Source: Bacillota bacterium
Lineage (GTDB): Bacteria > Bacillota > Clostridia > Lachnospirales > Lachnospiraceae
Assembly: GCA_023436065.1 (NCBI GenBank)
Contig: JAEZKU010000065.1
Location: 29,102-93,101, forward strand
Length of the DNA: 64,000 bases
Direction: 5' to 3'
Program-made: the position numbers and the translations under genes
The notes under the pieces: generated by a model
What the model was told of the DNA's origin: nothing
The model's input: the letters and a program-made list of their open reading frames with translations, nothing else
The model's database searches: none
In this document: positions 53,234-62,066 of the stretch, piece after piece
Position numbering within the stretch: the stretch's first letter is position 1
Layout of the letters: every line of letters starts with the position of its first letter

Positions 53234-53539
53234 TTAATCATCTAGTTCTTCCATTTTGTCCAATAATTCTATGATATCATACTTCATCATATCTGCAATG
53301 AGAATTGTATCCTTTTGAAGCATTGCCTCCGTAATTTCCTGTAATCTTTGTGCTAATTCGATTTTCAGTGTCTGAACTGCTTCATTCTCCTCAATGTTCT
53401 TTAGCTCTGCTGCTATAATCATCAGATCATCAATCACACTGATCAGAATTTTGTAACCTTGCTGATTCTTCTGCTGATAAAAGCAGTCTGTCGTCATCTC
53501 AATCTTCTGTCTGATTTCCTTCAATAGCTGAATATTCAT
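53234..53539 (-). CDS. Small helical protein matching the N-domain of the fused DUF115 proteins
   Basis: 101 residues, all helical and acidic at the C-terminus. Its pattern ALQxLTE-type LQEITEAMLQKDTILIADMM resembles LLHAQERKDYVLLADLYEVT and ILDAKKNMDFILLADLLELQ of the 27360 and 23116 proteins, so it appears to be that domain as a free-standing subunit. It lies between flagellin and the shorter DUF115 gene, with 18 nt to the latter. GGGATAGGAGGTCTT precedes the ATG. A chaperone-like or partner role for the transferase is inferred. Confidence 0.75.
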   Translation of the reverse strand: MNIQLLKEIRQKIEMTTDCFYQQKNQQGYKILISVIDDLMIIAAELKNIEENEAVQTLKIELAQRLQEITEAMLQKDTILIADMMKYDIIELLDKMEELDD

Positions 53540-53618
53540 AAGACCTCCTATCCCAAATAATGAATCATATATGATTAATACGTCTGTCTAGCAGACGCAT
53601 GATTGTCTGTTTAAAAAG

Positions 53619-53648
53619 AATAAGGCCGGCCAAACGGCCGGCCTTATT
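53619..53648 (-). terminator. Flagellin terminator
   Basis: AATAAGGCCGGCC-AAAC-GGCCGGCCTTATT, perfect 13-bp GC-rich stem with TTCTTTTT following on the minus strand, 20 nt after the flagellin stop codon. A second small hairpin (CGTCTG-tctag-CAGACG, 53581-53597) lies beyond it. Confidence 0.93.
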
Positions 53649-53667
53649 GTCATTGCAATAGTACGTA

Positions 53668-54504
53668 TTACTGTAATAAGGATAAAACGCCTTGTGTTGA
53701 TTGGTTAGCCTGTGCCAACATAGACTGAGCTGCCTGCTGTAAGATGTTACCCTTGGAGTACTGTACCATTTCTTTCGCCATATCAACGTCACGGATACGG
53801 GATTCAGCGGACTGTAAGTTCTCAGCGGTATTATCAGCATTCGCAATGGTATGCTCTAATCTGTTCTGAACAGCACCGAGTGCAGATCTCTGTGTAGATA
53901 CAGCAGTGATAGCTGCATTAATCGTAGTAATTGCAGCGGTTGCAGCAGAGTAGGAATCTACCTTATTGGAAATCGTATTAAGACCGGTAGCCAGTGCAGA
54001 TGCCTTCATATTCTTGATATTAAGGCTGATGCTCTGTTCTGCGTTAGCGCCTACCTGGAACTTCATTGCATTTGCAGTTGCAGAGAAAGAACCATCCAAG
54101 AGAACCTTGGTATTGAACTCTGTCTGCTCAGCGATACGATCGATTTCCTCTGTTAATGCAGCAAGCTCTTCCTTAATGGAATTACGGTCTGCAGAAACGT
54201 TAGTATCGTTGGAAGCCTGAACTGCTAATTCTCTCATTCTCTGAAGAATGGAGTGAGTCTCATTCAGCGCACCTTCTGCTGTCTGAATTAAGGAGATACC
54301 ATCCTGAGCATTGGTGGAAGCCTGCTCAAGACCTCTGATCTGGCCACGCATCTTCTCGGAGATGGAAAGACCAGCTGCATCGTCACCAGCACGGTTAATT
54401 CTGTAACCGGATGATAACTTCTCAGTAGATTTTGCAAGAGAACCTGTAGTGATACCTAACTGTCTGTTTGTGTTGGCTGCTGCCATATTGTGTTGTACTA
54501 TCAT
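53668..54504 (-). CDS. hag: Flagellin
   Basis: 278 residues, a short flagellin made mostly of the conserved D0/D1 coiled-coil ends: MIVQHNMAAANTNRQLGITT, KLSSGYRINRAGDDAAGLSI at the N-side and RDVDMAKEMVQYSKGNILQQ, LAQANQSTQGVLSLLQ at the C-side. The variable centre is only about 70 residues and rich in Ser, Thr and Ala, offering O-glycosylation sites for the nearby island. Own sigma-28 promoter, a leader with a CsrA-type hairpin, strong AAGGAGG site and strong terminator: expected to be highly expressed and controlled by CsrA/FliW. Secreted unfolded by the flagellar type III system, chaperoned by FliS. Confidence 0.97.
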   Translation of the reverse strand: MIVQHNMAAANTNRQLGITTGSLAKSTEKLSSGYRINRAGDDAAGLSISEKMRGQIRGLEQASTNAQDGISLIQTAEGALNETHSILQRMRELAVQASNDTNVSADRNSIKEELAALTEEIDRIAEQTEFNTKVLLDGSFSATANAMKFQVGANAEQSISLNIKNMKASALATGLNTISNKVDSYSAATAAITTINAAITAVSTQRSALGAVQNRLEHTIANADNTAENLQSAESRIRDVDMAKEMVQYSKGNILQQAAQSMLAQANQSTQGVLSLLQ

Positions 54505-54510
54505 AATATT

Positions 54511-54548
54511 CCTCCTTGAAATATGTTTTTAGTAGCATCCATGCTACT
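54511..54548 (-). promoter_or_regulatory. CsrA-type binding sites in the flagellin leader
   Basis: Minus-strand mRNA reads AGTAGCA-TGGA-TGCTACT (54548-54531), a 7-bp hairpin presenting GGA in its loop, followed 16 nt later by the ribosome binding site CAAGGAGG (GGA again, 54518-54511). A loop GGA plus an SD GGA is how CsrA represses hag in Bacillus. Further GGA motifs occur at 54562-54592. csrA and fliW lie 3.5 kb away. Confidence 0.72.
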
Positions 54549-54629
54549 TTATTACCAGTTGATCTCCTGTCCGGCCGTACGCTCCATTCAGGAGAAAAGC
54601 TTTAAGTAAAATATCTTTACTTGTAATAT

Positions 54630-54656
54630 ATATCGGTATAGTTATCTAAAACTTTA
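54630..54656 (-). promoter_or_regulatory. Sigma-28 promoter of flagellin
   Basis: TAAA (54656-54653), exactly 15 nt, ACCGATAT (54637-54630); about 125 nt before the flagellin start codon. One to two differences from consensus, correct spacing and context. Confidence 0.9.
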
Positions 54657-54674
54657 TACCCATAAGAAACTTTT

Positions 54675-55172
54675 TTAATTTTTTTTGTCATAAAAATACG
54701 AGGGTACATCGTTCTGATTTGCTACTGTCTTATAATACTTCGCTACAATCTGGGAGTTCACTCTGGATTGCTTGATGTCTTTACGCTTTTGCGACAGAAT
54801 CTGTTCCAGTCTGGCTTTATTCCTTTTCTCCGATGCCTGAAGCTTTACACTTATGTCAGTGATTGAGGTAATATACTCCTGCATCTGGGTGATCTCGTGA
54901 TAATACTTGGCCTTTTGAACTGTCAGTTCTTCCCGTATACTTTCGTAAATACGTTCAAAACCGGCATCCAACTCAGAAAGTAATTCCAACTGTTTACCCT
55001 TTAACTCAATGGTCTTGATAAATTCATCTTCGTAAAAGGACTCCTGCTTCATGAGTTCTTCCTGGGCTGTGGTCAAATTCATCAGTTCACTCAATACTGC
55101 CAACTTTTTCTTTAGGATATCCAACAGCATCTGAATATAAGTCTGTTTGGTGGTTTGGTTCTCTAAATCCAT
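54675..55172 (-). CDS. FlgN/FliT-like flagellar chaperone
   Basis: 165 residues, long helices: MLLDILKKKLAVLSELMNLT ... IKTIELKGKQLELLSELD ... IREELTVQKAKYYHEI resemble FlgN/FliT type chaperones of filament proteins. It follows fliS directly, the usual place for fliT, so a FliD or hook-associated-protein chaperone is likely. Several in-frame starts exist (GTG 55193, ATG 55181, ATG 55172); GAGAGG 9 nt before 55172 favours that one. Confidence 0.72.
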   Translation of the reverse strand: MDLENQTTKQTYIQMLLDILKKKLAVLSELMNLTTAQEELMKQESFYEDEFIKTIELKGKQLELLSELDAGFERIYESIREELTVQKAKYYHEITQMQEYITSITDISVKLQASEKRNKARLEQILSQKRKDIKQSRVNSQIVAKYYKTVANQNDVPSYFYDKKN

Positions 55173-55199
55173 CCGTTCCATCCTCTCTGCCACTAAAGT

Positions 55200-55577
55200 T
55201 TATTTCGATGCCTTAGCCAGCCTCATGACTTCTTTCCAGGTATCTCTCATTTCCCTGATGTAGGTCAAAGCCTCCTCTAATATCTCAGGATCCTTCCTGA
55301 TATTTGCTTCTATCAGGCGACGATAGATGTAATCATAAACCAACTCAAATTCCTTTGCCACCGCATACTTAAAATCCAAGGTGGTGCGAAGCTCTGTAAT
55401 GATCTTCTCTGCTTTGATGATATTTAAGTTCGCTTTATCCAGTTCATGTTTATCGATTGCCATTGATGCAAGATTACAGAATTTGATTGCACCTTCATAC
55501 AGCATCAAGGTAAGCTCCGCCGGTGTCGCTGTCAAGACCTTACTATTCCCATAAGCTGCCGCAGCATTGGTTGCCAT
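55200..55577 (-). CDS. fliS: Flagellar export chaperone FliS
   Basis: 125 residues. Family motif VLTATPAELTLMLYEGAIKF, followed by helices ending REMRDTWKEVMRLAK. Binds flagellin C-terminus in the cytoplasm, prevents premature polymerisation and competes with FliW. AGGAGGAAAGAGTT precedes the ATG. Between fliD and the FliT-like gene. Confidence 0.95.
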   Translation of the reverse strand: MATNAAAAYGNSKVLTATPAELTLMLYEGAIKFCNLASMAIDKHELDKANLNIIKAEKIITELRTTLDFKYAVAKEFELVYDYIYRRLIEANIRKDPEILEEALTYIREMRDTWKEVMRLAKASK

Positions 55578-55611
55578 AACTCTTTCCTCCTAATAGTACT
55601 ATTATATATAT

Positions 55612-57075
55612 TTATGAATTACCGCCTATCATGGACATCAGATAGTTACTCTGCGAATTCATCTTGGACATAGCCTTCTCCATCGCAGTAAACTGCTTAT
55701 AATAACGGGATTCCATATCCACAAGTTTTTTCTCAAACACATCAATATCGTCCTGATAGTCCTCAATCTGCTTCTTCATTTCTTTATCATTATAAAAGGT
55801 TAAGGCACTACGCATGGAGGTACTCTTCATCTTATCCCCCAAATCCTTATATAGGTCACTAGCCAGCTTAGTAAATACCTCCATAACCTTATCAGGATCA
55901 TTCGTCAACGCAGTCATCAAATCATTATCCTTATCAGATACGGACTGATCATCCTTGTCACCGTTGATATGTAGAAGGCCTCGTTCCGTATACTTTGTCG
56001 TTACGATACCGAAGGTAGATAAATATTGAGATTTATTACCTACTGTAACCGACCTGCTCATGGTATTTCTAAGAGAATTAATGAGTGTGCCTATGGTGTT
56101 GTCTCTCCGAAGAAGGGAATCCTTGATCTTGTTCTCCCATTTTTCTACCTGATCATCTGTCATGGCTTCCTTCTGCTCATCGGTCAATGGCTCATAGCCT
56201 TTTGCCAGATCGGCATGATATGCATCATTCATCGCAGTAAGCACATCATTGTATTCCTTGACAAAGTTCTTAATCATGTCGTAAACCGCCTTAGTATCAT
56301 TTGTGATACTCAGGGTTACGACATCCGATCCGGTCGTACCGACCAGGTTTAAGTTAATACCGTTGACAGAAACATTATTTGTGGAACTCGTCATAGCCAT
56401 TCCGTTATATTCAAAGGCAGCATCGGTTGCTGCTACCGTTTTTGCACTGGTTCCCAAACCAAGCTTAGTTAAATCAACGGTGCCGGAAGCAGTAATCGAA
56501 AAGGCATTGCTTGCTCCACTATCCTTGGAGCTGAGGAATAATCTCCTTTGAACAGTATCATAGGATGCATTTATTCCGGCATTTTTCATTGTATTAACCA
56601 GATCATTTATCGTTGTATCAGCAGTAACCTCAAGACTTTGTGTCTTGCTGCCATTCGTAATCGTTATCTTATTATCCGTGCCTGCCGTTAATCCAAGATC
56701 CGTCAGCTTTGTCTTACCGGTCACTGTACTTCCGAGCTGAGCTCCTGTGACAAACTGTGCGCTTGCCAGGCTCGTGATCTTCAGAGTATGGGTTCCCTCT
56801 ACCGCAGATGAAGTTGCGGTAGCTTTTACCTTGCTCTCATCGGAGGGAGTCGCTGCCTTTGTAAGGAAATTCTTCTGCATTCTCATATCAGACAGGGTCT
56901 TCGTATGAAAGGAATAAAGCTTGGAATTTAGAGTTTTCCACTTATCCTGTGACCATTCCAACTTGGTTTTCTTATTCTCTATCTTGGTTTTCTTCATGCG
57001 CTGAGCAGACATTAACTCTGCTACAATGCTTTCTGTATCCATGTTGGATGCTAAACCACTTAACCTGATTGCCAT
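55612..57075 (-). CDS. fliD: Flagellar filament cap protein FliD (HAP2)
   Basis: 487 residues. N-terminus MAIRLSGLASNMDTESIVAE, then a coiled coil, Thr/Ser-rich central domains, and a C-terminal coiled coil (KKQIEDYQDDIDVFEKKLVD ... YYKQFTAMEKAMSKMNSQSN). Forms the cap at the filament tip that folds flagellin. GGAGGTGCCACT precedes the ATG. Operon flaG-fliD-fliS. Confidence 0.95.
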   Translation of the reverse strand: MAIRLSGLASNMDTESIVAELMSAQRMKKTKIENKKTKLEWSQDKWKTLNSKLYSFHTKTLSDMRMQKNFLTKAATPSDESKVKATATSSAVEGTHTLKITSLASAQFVTGAQLGSTVTGKTKLTDLGLTAGTDNKITITNGSKTQSLEVTADTTINDLVNTMKNAGINASYDTVQRRLFLSSKDSGASNAFSITASGTVDLTKLGLGTSAKTVAATDAAFEYNGMAMTSSTNNVSVNGINLNLVGTTGSDVVTLSITNDTKAVYDMIKNFVKEYNDVLTAMNDAYHADLAKGYEPLTDEQKEAMTDDQVEKWENKIKDSLLRRDNTIGTLINSLRNTMSRSVTVGNKSQYLSTFGIVTTKYTERGLLHINGDKDDQSVSDKDNDLMTALTNDPDKVMEVFTKLASDLYKDLGDKMKSTSMRSALTFYNDKEMKKQIEDYQDDIDVFEKKLVDMESRYYKQFTAMEKAMSKMNSQSNYLMSMIGGNS

Positions 57076-57086
57076 AGTGGCACCTC

Positions 57087-57494
57087 CTATCCTTTCTCAT
57101 CGACAAGAAGACCTGCCAATTCCCACATCTTCTGGATCATCTGCAAGGTCTCCTCCGGAGGTATCTCTCTGATTACCTCCTTGGTATCCTCGTCCAAGAC
57201 TTTGATTGAGACACGTTTTGTCTCCTCATGATAGGAAAACTCGCATCTGGTTCGATGGGCCTTCATTTTATTGTTCGCATCTCTGATAGCCTGCTTGATC
57301 TGATTCTCAGATACGTCTTTATTCTGACTGTTCTCCTGTCCGGTCTGAATGCCTCCGGAAGCTTTTACAATTGCCGGCACCTCTGTAATATTGATGTTAG
57401 CAGCCGGCTGTTCAGCAGCAGTACTCGTACTCTGTTTCATAACAGCATTTGCAGAATTATGATAACCTGCTCCCGATAAAACCTCTAATGACAT
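57087..57494 (-). CDS. flaG: FlaG family protein
   Basis: 135 residues from ATG 57494. A disordered N-terminal half precedes the conserved FlaG core: FSYHEETKRVSIKVLDEDTK, EVIREIPPEETLQMIQKM. Implicated in filament length in other bacteria. GGAGG lies 8-9 nt upstream of the chosen ATG; an upstream in-frame ATG overlaps it. First gene of the sigma-28 operon with fliD and fliS. Confidence 0.92.
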   Translation of the reverse strand: MSLEVLSGAGYHNSANAVMKQSTSTAAEQPAANINITEVPAIVKASGGIQTGQENSQNKDVSENQIKQAIRDANNKMKAHRTRCEFSYHEETKRVSIKVLDEDTKEVIREIPPEETLQMIQKMWELAGLLVDEKG

Positions 57495-57622
57495 AATAAA
57501 CACCTCCATGTGTACTGGTAAATACTACCACGATAAAATAATAAGTTAGTAAGCCATCCTTGACTGTTTTTATCACTATGTGCGAACATTTTTTCGCCAT
57601 AATTATCATTATCTTATACGTT

Positions 57623-57649
57623 ATATCGGTACATCGGACAAAAAGCTTA
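57623..57649 (-). promoter_or_regulatory. Sigma-28 promoter of flaG-fliD-fliS
   Basis: TAAG (57649-57646), exactly 15 nt, ACCGATAT (57630-57623); about 130 nt before the flaG start. Same -35 variant as the secreted-protein operon at 27303. Confidence 0.82.
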
Positions 57650-57680
57650 ATAGCGAATGAAGTATTTTAAGTGAAATCTT

Positions 57681-57731
57681 AAAAAAGGCTTTCCATAACC
57701 AATGCATCTGCAAGCTTGTCATGGATAGCCT
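57681..57731 (-). terminator. Terminator after csrA
   Basis: AGGCT-A-TCCAT (57731-57721) pairs with ATGGA-A-AGCCT (57696-57686) and is followed by TTTTTT on the minus strand, 45 nt after the csrA stop codon. Confidence 0.85.
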
Positions 57732-57775
57732 CTTATCGTCCTGTCTATTCTGTCATAGCGAAAGCTGCCCTGACA

Positions 57776-57997
57776 TTATCGGAACAGTTTCTTCAGCATA
57801 TCATCGGAAGCTGTTGTTTCTGCCGCTTCCTTATTCGATTCCTTGATCTGCAGGTAAATCTCTTTTCTGTAGATCGGAACTGTCTTCGGGGCGTTGATGC
57901 CAATTTTGACCTGGTCACCCTTTACCTCTAAGATTGTAATCTCTATATCATTTCCAACTACGATGGATTCATTGACCTTTCTTGAAAGGGCCAGCAT
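57776..57997 (-). CDS. csrA: Carbon storage regulator CsrA
   Basis: 73 residues. MLALSRKVNESIVVGNDIEI, TILEVKGDQVKIGINAPKTV, PIYRKEIYLQI: canonical RNA-binding CsrA with the key GINAP and R in VPIYRKE. Represses flagellin translation by binding GGA sites, relieved by FliW. AAAGGAGGGCAAATA precedes the ATG, which starts 1 nt after the fliW stop, so translation is coupled. The frame is open upstream but only inside fliW. Confidence 0.97.
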   Translation of the reverse strand: MLALSRKVNESIVVGNDIEITILEVKGDQVKIGINAPKTVPIYRKEIYLQIKESNKEAAETTASDDMLKKLFR

Positions 57998-57998
57998 A

Positions 57999-58466
57999 TT
58001 ATTTGCCCTCCTTTGCAGCTTTATATGACTGTAATTGTTCATAAAAGCTATATTTAATCTCGTAATCCGGGTTCTCCACCACGATCTGCGCGCCTTTCTT
58101 CTCATCAGAATTGATGATAAACGGAGCTTTCAGATTGGCGGTAATAAGTTCAATATTACCGGGGACGGTAATCGATACAAGCACTACAACATTTTCTTCC
58201 GTCAGATCCCCAAGCGGCTTAAGATATTCATCCTCCACTTCCGGATTATACTCCGGTTTTACAATCAGAGGGTTAATGACAGGTATCGCAAGCGAAGGCT
58301 CATCCAGGCTCTGAAGCCAGGAGATGTCAGGCCTTTCTCCGCCCTCATCGTCAAATAAAATGGTATACTTTTTGCAATCCTCGAAACCAAAAATACCATT
58401 TTCGAAATAAAGTATCTTATCCTCATCAAGATCTATTTCCCCAAAATGTCTTGTCTTAACCAGCAT
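57999..58466 (-). CDS. fliW: Flagellar assembly factor FliW
   Basis: 155 residues from ATG 58466. MLVKTRHFGEIDLDEDKILY, FENGIFGFEDCKKYTILFDD, and LVSITVPGNIELITANLKAP are typical. Binds flagellin or CsrA alternately, linking flagellin secretion to its translation. GGAAGG lies 8 nt upstream; the ATG 21 nt earlier lacks a binding site. Operon with csrA. Confidence 0.96.
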   Translation of the reverse strand: MLVKTRHFGEIDLDEDKILYFENGIFGFEDCKKYTILFDDEGGERPDISWLQSLDEPSLAIPVINPLIVKPEYNPEVEDEYLKPLGDLTEENVVVLVSITVPGNIELITANLKAPFIINSDEKKGAQIVVENPDYEIKYSFYEQLQSYKAAKEGK

Positions 58467-58550
58467 GTCTATCGCCTTCCCTTCCATCGGAATAAATCAA
58501 TCTCTTTAAACGACATTATACATGATTTGTAATTATTTTGCATTATAATT

Positions 58551-60065
58551 TTACAGAAAATCCAACAGAGATTTTTGAACAATCTTGGATGCTGCAGATA
58601 AGGATGCATTGTAGATTGCTTCCGCAGAGGAATACTTTATAATCGTCTCCGCAATATCCGCATCCTCGTTATTGGACATCAGATCCTCAAAATCCGTAGA
58701 TTGACTTGACAAGCGGTCCTCCGTCAGTTCCAGTCGGACATATCTGCTGCCCAGATCCGCAACCGCCACATTCACCTTATCCTGCTCTCTGGAGGATACA
58801 CCTATGCCCTTGGAAAATGCCTTCTGCATAAGATCCTTCTTCAAGGACAGTTCCGTATCCATCTGACTCTTCATATTCTCTAAGTCTTTCCTGTCAGCAT
58901 CTGTAAGAGTCGTATCCTTTAGACGGTTTTCGATCTCGGTAATAATACCCTCGACCTCCTTCACTGCATTGACAGCATCAAGAATATCATCAATACATCT
59001 TCCGAGACTATGAGAGAAAGCATTGGACGCCTGGGTATTGATCGTCAGCTTCTGGCTGAAATTAATCTCATACTGAATCTGCTGGTCTTCCTTAGTAAAA
59101 TTGGTCTCCTCATCAGCAGAGGTAGTATCCGTTCTGGTGCAGGTAAAGAAGTGCTCCGGCTTCAGCTGTCCCTCTGTAAAACCTGTCTTACGATAGGTCA
59201 AGGATATATCCGTTGCATTTTTCAGATTATCATATATATTCGACCCAAAAACCATCTCTCCTGTCTCAGGGATAAAATATACATCGTTTGGACCCGGTTG
59301 ATAAGCATCATCTGCACTCGTGGTCGGATCTGCATCTGTATCCAGAGCATCCAGGGACATCACAGTAATGCCGGTAATTGACTGCTCCTCTTTTACACCG
59401 GAGGCATTGACGGTGGTATAAGTGAAACCGGTCGGTGCTGTCGCATCTAATTGATTATAAGAAAGCTGCAGGCGATAGGTCTGTTGTAAGGACGGAGCGG
59501 TTGCAAAGGTACTTGTTCCTAAGTCGGCCATGGTATATCCGCCGATCACTTTATTATCGACCTGCACCTGACTCCCGGTAAAACTCTCTGTAATGGCATA
59601 ATTCAGATTTGGCTCATTCTCAGAGAAAGTCAGTGAGCTATCCGTCTTATATCCGGAGAATACATATCTTCCGGCATAATTGGCATTGCCCTCCTGATAC
59701 ACCTGAGCCTTCAGCTGTTCAAGATCAGCAATGATAGCTGCACGGTCTTCCGCAGTCAAAGTATCCGAACTGCCTTGTACACAGTAAGAGTTGACCTTGG
59801 TTAATATATTATTTACATTACTCAGTGAGCTTTCTGTGACATCCATCCAGGACTTAGCGTCCGGAATATTCTTATCAAAATATTGATTCAGTTCCGTAAG
59901 GTTAGTCCGCAGCTTTAACGCTCTGACAGCAATAATCGGATCCTCACTCGGTTTCTGAATCTTTTTGCCCGTGGAATACTGCTGTTCCAGCGCAGTCATG
60001 CTGAGCTTATTTTTATTGATGTTGTTCATCATATTATTTGTCATCATCTTGTTTGTAATACGCAT
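58551..60065 (-). CDS. flgL: Flagellar hook-associated protein 3 (FlgL)
   Basis: 504 residues. N-terminal MRITNKMMTNNMMNNINKNK, TGKKIQKPSEDPIIAVRALK; C-terminal NNEDADIAETIIKYSSAEAI. Long central region (about 150-350) makes it larger than many FlgL proteins. Junction protein between hook and filament. AGGAGGTTAGGAT precedes the ATG. Follows flgK with two hairpins between. Confidence 0.95.
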   Translation of the reverse strand: MRITNKMMTNNMMNNINKNKLSMTALEQQYSTGKKIQKPSEDPIIAVRALKLRTNLTELNQYFDKNIPDAKSWMDVTESSLSNVNNILTKVNSYCVQGSSDTLTAEDRAAIIADLEQLKAQVYQEGNANYAGRYVFSGYKTDSSLTFSENEPNLNYAITESFTGSQVQVDNKVIGGYTMADLGTSTFATAPSLQQTYRLQLSYNQLDATAPTGFTYTTVNASGVKEEQSITGITVMSLDALDTDADPTTSADDAYQPGPNDVYFIPETGEMVFGSNIYDNLKNATDISLTYRKTGFTEGQLKPEHFFTCTRTDTTSADEETNFTKEDQQIQYEINFSQKLTINTQASNAFSHSLGRCIDDILDAVNAVKEVEGIITEIENRLKDTTLTDADRKDLENMKSQMDTELSLKKDLMQKAFSKGIGVSSREQDKVNVAVADLGSRYVRLELTEDRLSSQSTDFEDLMSNNEDADIAETIIKYSSAEAIYNASLSAASKIVQKSLLDFL

Positions 60066-60122
60066 ATCCTAACCTCCTAACCAAATTCTTATTGTTAAAT
60101 TTTACTTTGGCTATTTCAGAAG

Positions 60123-60160
60123 AAATAAAAATGAATTTCCACTGGAATTCATTTTTATTT
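60123..60160 (-). terminator. AT-rich hairpin between flgK and flgL
   Basis: AAATAAAAATGAAT pairs with ATTCATTTTTATTT with a TCC-act-GGA tip, a 14-bp-plus stem. T-rich right arm on either strand; may attenuate or process the flgK-flgL transcript. Confidence 0.5.
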
Positions 60161-60168
60161 CTTGGAAT

Positions 60169-60190
60169 ACTTCGCGTCAAGACGCGAAGT
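60169..60190 (-). terminator. GC-rich hairpin at the flgK stop codon
   Basis: ACTTCGCGTC-AA-GACGCGAAGT, perfect 10-bp stem whose end touches the flgK stop codon. No T-run directly follows; with the next hairpin it probably stabilises or partly terminates the mRNA. Confidence 0.5.
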
Positions 60191-62034
60191 TATACACCCA
60201 TATAATTGATCAACTTATCATAAATCTCATCCATTACCGTAATAACCTTAGCCGATAGATTATAGGCATTCTGGTAGCGAACCAAGTTCATGGCTTCCTC
60301 GTCCACGTCAACACCGGATACCGATAATCTCTGATTGGTGATGGAAGCAAGAATATTAGCCTGGCTGTCTGCAAAGGTATTAGCCTTATTCGTATCAATA
60401 CCAATTTCAGCTACCAACGTCTGGAAGAAACCTTCCGGTGTTCCCAGTAACGTCTTGTCCTCCTTTAAGGCCAACAGCTTTTTCACAATATCATTTGCTT
60501 CGGTTCCGTTTGTAATGTCCTTAGTCGTGGATACCAGACTGGGATCAGTAAGTAAAGATTTATTCACAGCAAAATTCTCAGCCGTCACCAAATAATAATA
60601 TCCGTAATTCGGTTCACCTTCTACCAATTCCTCATAATAATAACCGGTCTTGGAATCAAATCTGTCATAGTCATAATAAGTGCTGTCACCGGAGTCCTTC
60701 AGAGGTCCAAAGGTATAATCCTTTCCGTTTACCTTATCCGTTGCGGTAAAGAAATCCATGCCCGAATTCCCATTTAGATCCTGCCCGCTTCTATGGATCT
60801 CATTTACAGCCTTTGCATAGCTTCTTACAAATTCATTCAGCTGTTCCATATAGTATGGAATGCCTTTATAATTGATGCTTTCACCAATCTGTCCGATTTC
60901 TCCTGAAGCATCAGCTTCTGCATAATCCTCCAGCTCAAAATTGTATACGTACTTTCCTTCTTCAACAGTTACCTCAAAGCCTGTATATACATACTCCCGA
61001 CTGCCTACGGTGATAATACCGGTTTCAGGGATATTCAACTTCTCCTGGCTGTTGATATTGGTATCCGTCATGATTACATAATTCTCACCCTTCTGAGCCT
61101 CTACCTTTCCTGTCAGATTGAACCGGTTATTACCGTCACGAACCTCCAACAGTGCCTGAAGGGAACCTCCAAGAGAATCACTTCTCATATCAAAGCGTTG
61201 ACCGTTTTCCCATTCTATATCATATAAGCCCTCGACATCATTCTGGTTATCCTTAAGTTTTCTGGGCACAAGCTTCAGCTGATTATAATTGTTATTATCT
61301 ACCAGGGTGACTCCATCCAGCTTTATAATATAGCTGGTAACACCGATCCCTGCTCCCACACTCTTCTCAGACACTGATATATTGGCGATTTCCGAAAGCT
61401 CATCGACCAGAAGAGCTCTCTGATCTCTTAAATCATTCGCTTTGCCTCCGGTTACCTCCAGCGTATTGATCTGTTTTGATAATGCCGCAATCTGCTGTGC
61501 AGTCGAATTAATCTGCTCTACCTTATTACGAATCTCAAAATTACATTCCTCCTGGATCCTCTTTAAGTTCGTAGATAAGGAATTGAAATACTCGGCAAAG
61601 CTCTGTGCATAATTCATCACCTGATTACGCACTGTCAGGCTAGCAGGATTCTTGGATAATTCCTGAAGACTTTCATACATGGAATTATAGGTAGTCGTAA
61701 ATCCATCCACGCTGACTTCGTTAAAATAGCTTTCTATTTCATTCATGTAATAGGCCTTGCCGGAATATTCACCATATTGTAAATTGTTCTTCCAGAACTT
61801 CGTATCGTAATACTCGTCACGCTGCTGCTCCACACCTCCGACAGTGACACCTGTACCTGCCATACCGTAGGAAGAATTCATCTTGAGGGCTTTATTTGCC
61901 TTCTGATTGATTACCTGTCTGGAATATCCCTCTGTCTCAGCATTAGAGACATTATGGGATGTCGTATCCAAGGCAGCCTGATAGGTATATAAGCCTGATA
62001 CACCTATATTCAAACCAAAAAATGTTGAACTCAT
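60190..62034 (-). CDS. flgK: Flagellar hook-associated protein FlgK (copy 2)
   Basis: 614 residues. N-terminus FFGLNIGVSGLYTYQAALDT, TSHNVSNAETEGYSRQ, coiled-coil region with LRDQRALLVDELSEIANISV, C-terminus SGVDVDEEAMNLVRYQNAYN, MDEIYDKLINYMGV. ACGGAGGTATT precedes the ATG. Forms the hook-filament junction with FlgL. It is the second of two FlgK-type proteins in tandem and, by length and C-terminus, the more typical FlgK. Confidence 0.94.
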   Translation of the reverse strand: MSSTFFGLNIGVSGLYTYQAALDTTSHNVSNAETEGYSRQVINQKANKALKMNSSYGMAGTGVTVGGVEQQRDEYYDTKFWKNNLQYGEYSGKAYYMNEIESYFNEVSVDGFTTTYNSMYESLQELSKNPASLTVRNQVMNYAQSFAEYFNSLSTNLKRIQEECNFEIRNKVEQINSTAQQIAALSKQINTLEVTGGKANDLRDQRALLVDELSEIANISVSEKSVGAGIGVTSYIIKLDGVTLVDNNNYNQLKLVPRKLKDNQNDVEGLYDIEWENGQRFDMRSDSLGGSLQALLEVRDGNNRFNLTGKVEAQKGENYVIMTDTNINSQEKLNIPETGIITVGSREYVYTGFEVTVEEGKYVYNFELEDYAEADASGEIGQIGESINYKGIPYYMEQLNEFVRSYAKAVNEIHRSGQDLNGNSGMDFFTATDKVNGKDYTFGPLKDSGDSTYYDYDRFDSKTGYYYEELVEGEPNYGYYYLVTAENFAVNKSLLTDPSLVSTTKDITNGTEANDIVKKLLALKEDKTLLGTPEGFFQTLVAEIGIDTNKANTFADSQANILASITNQRLSVSGVDVDEEAMNLVRYQNAYNLSAKVITVMDEIYDKLINYMGV

Positions 62035-62066
62035 AATACCTCCGTTCTGCTGATCGACAGCTTATG

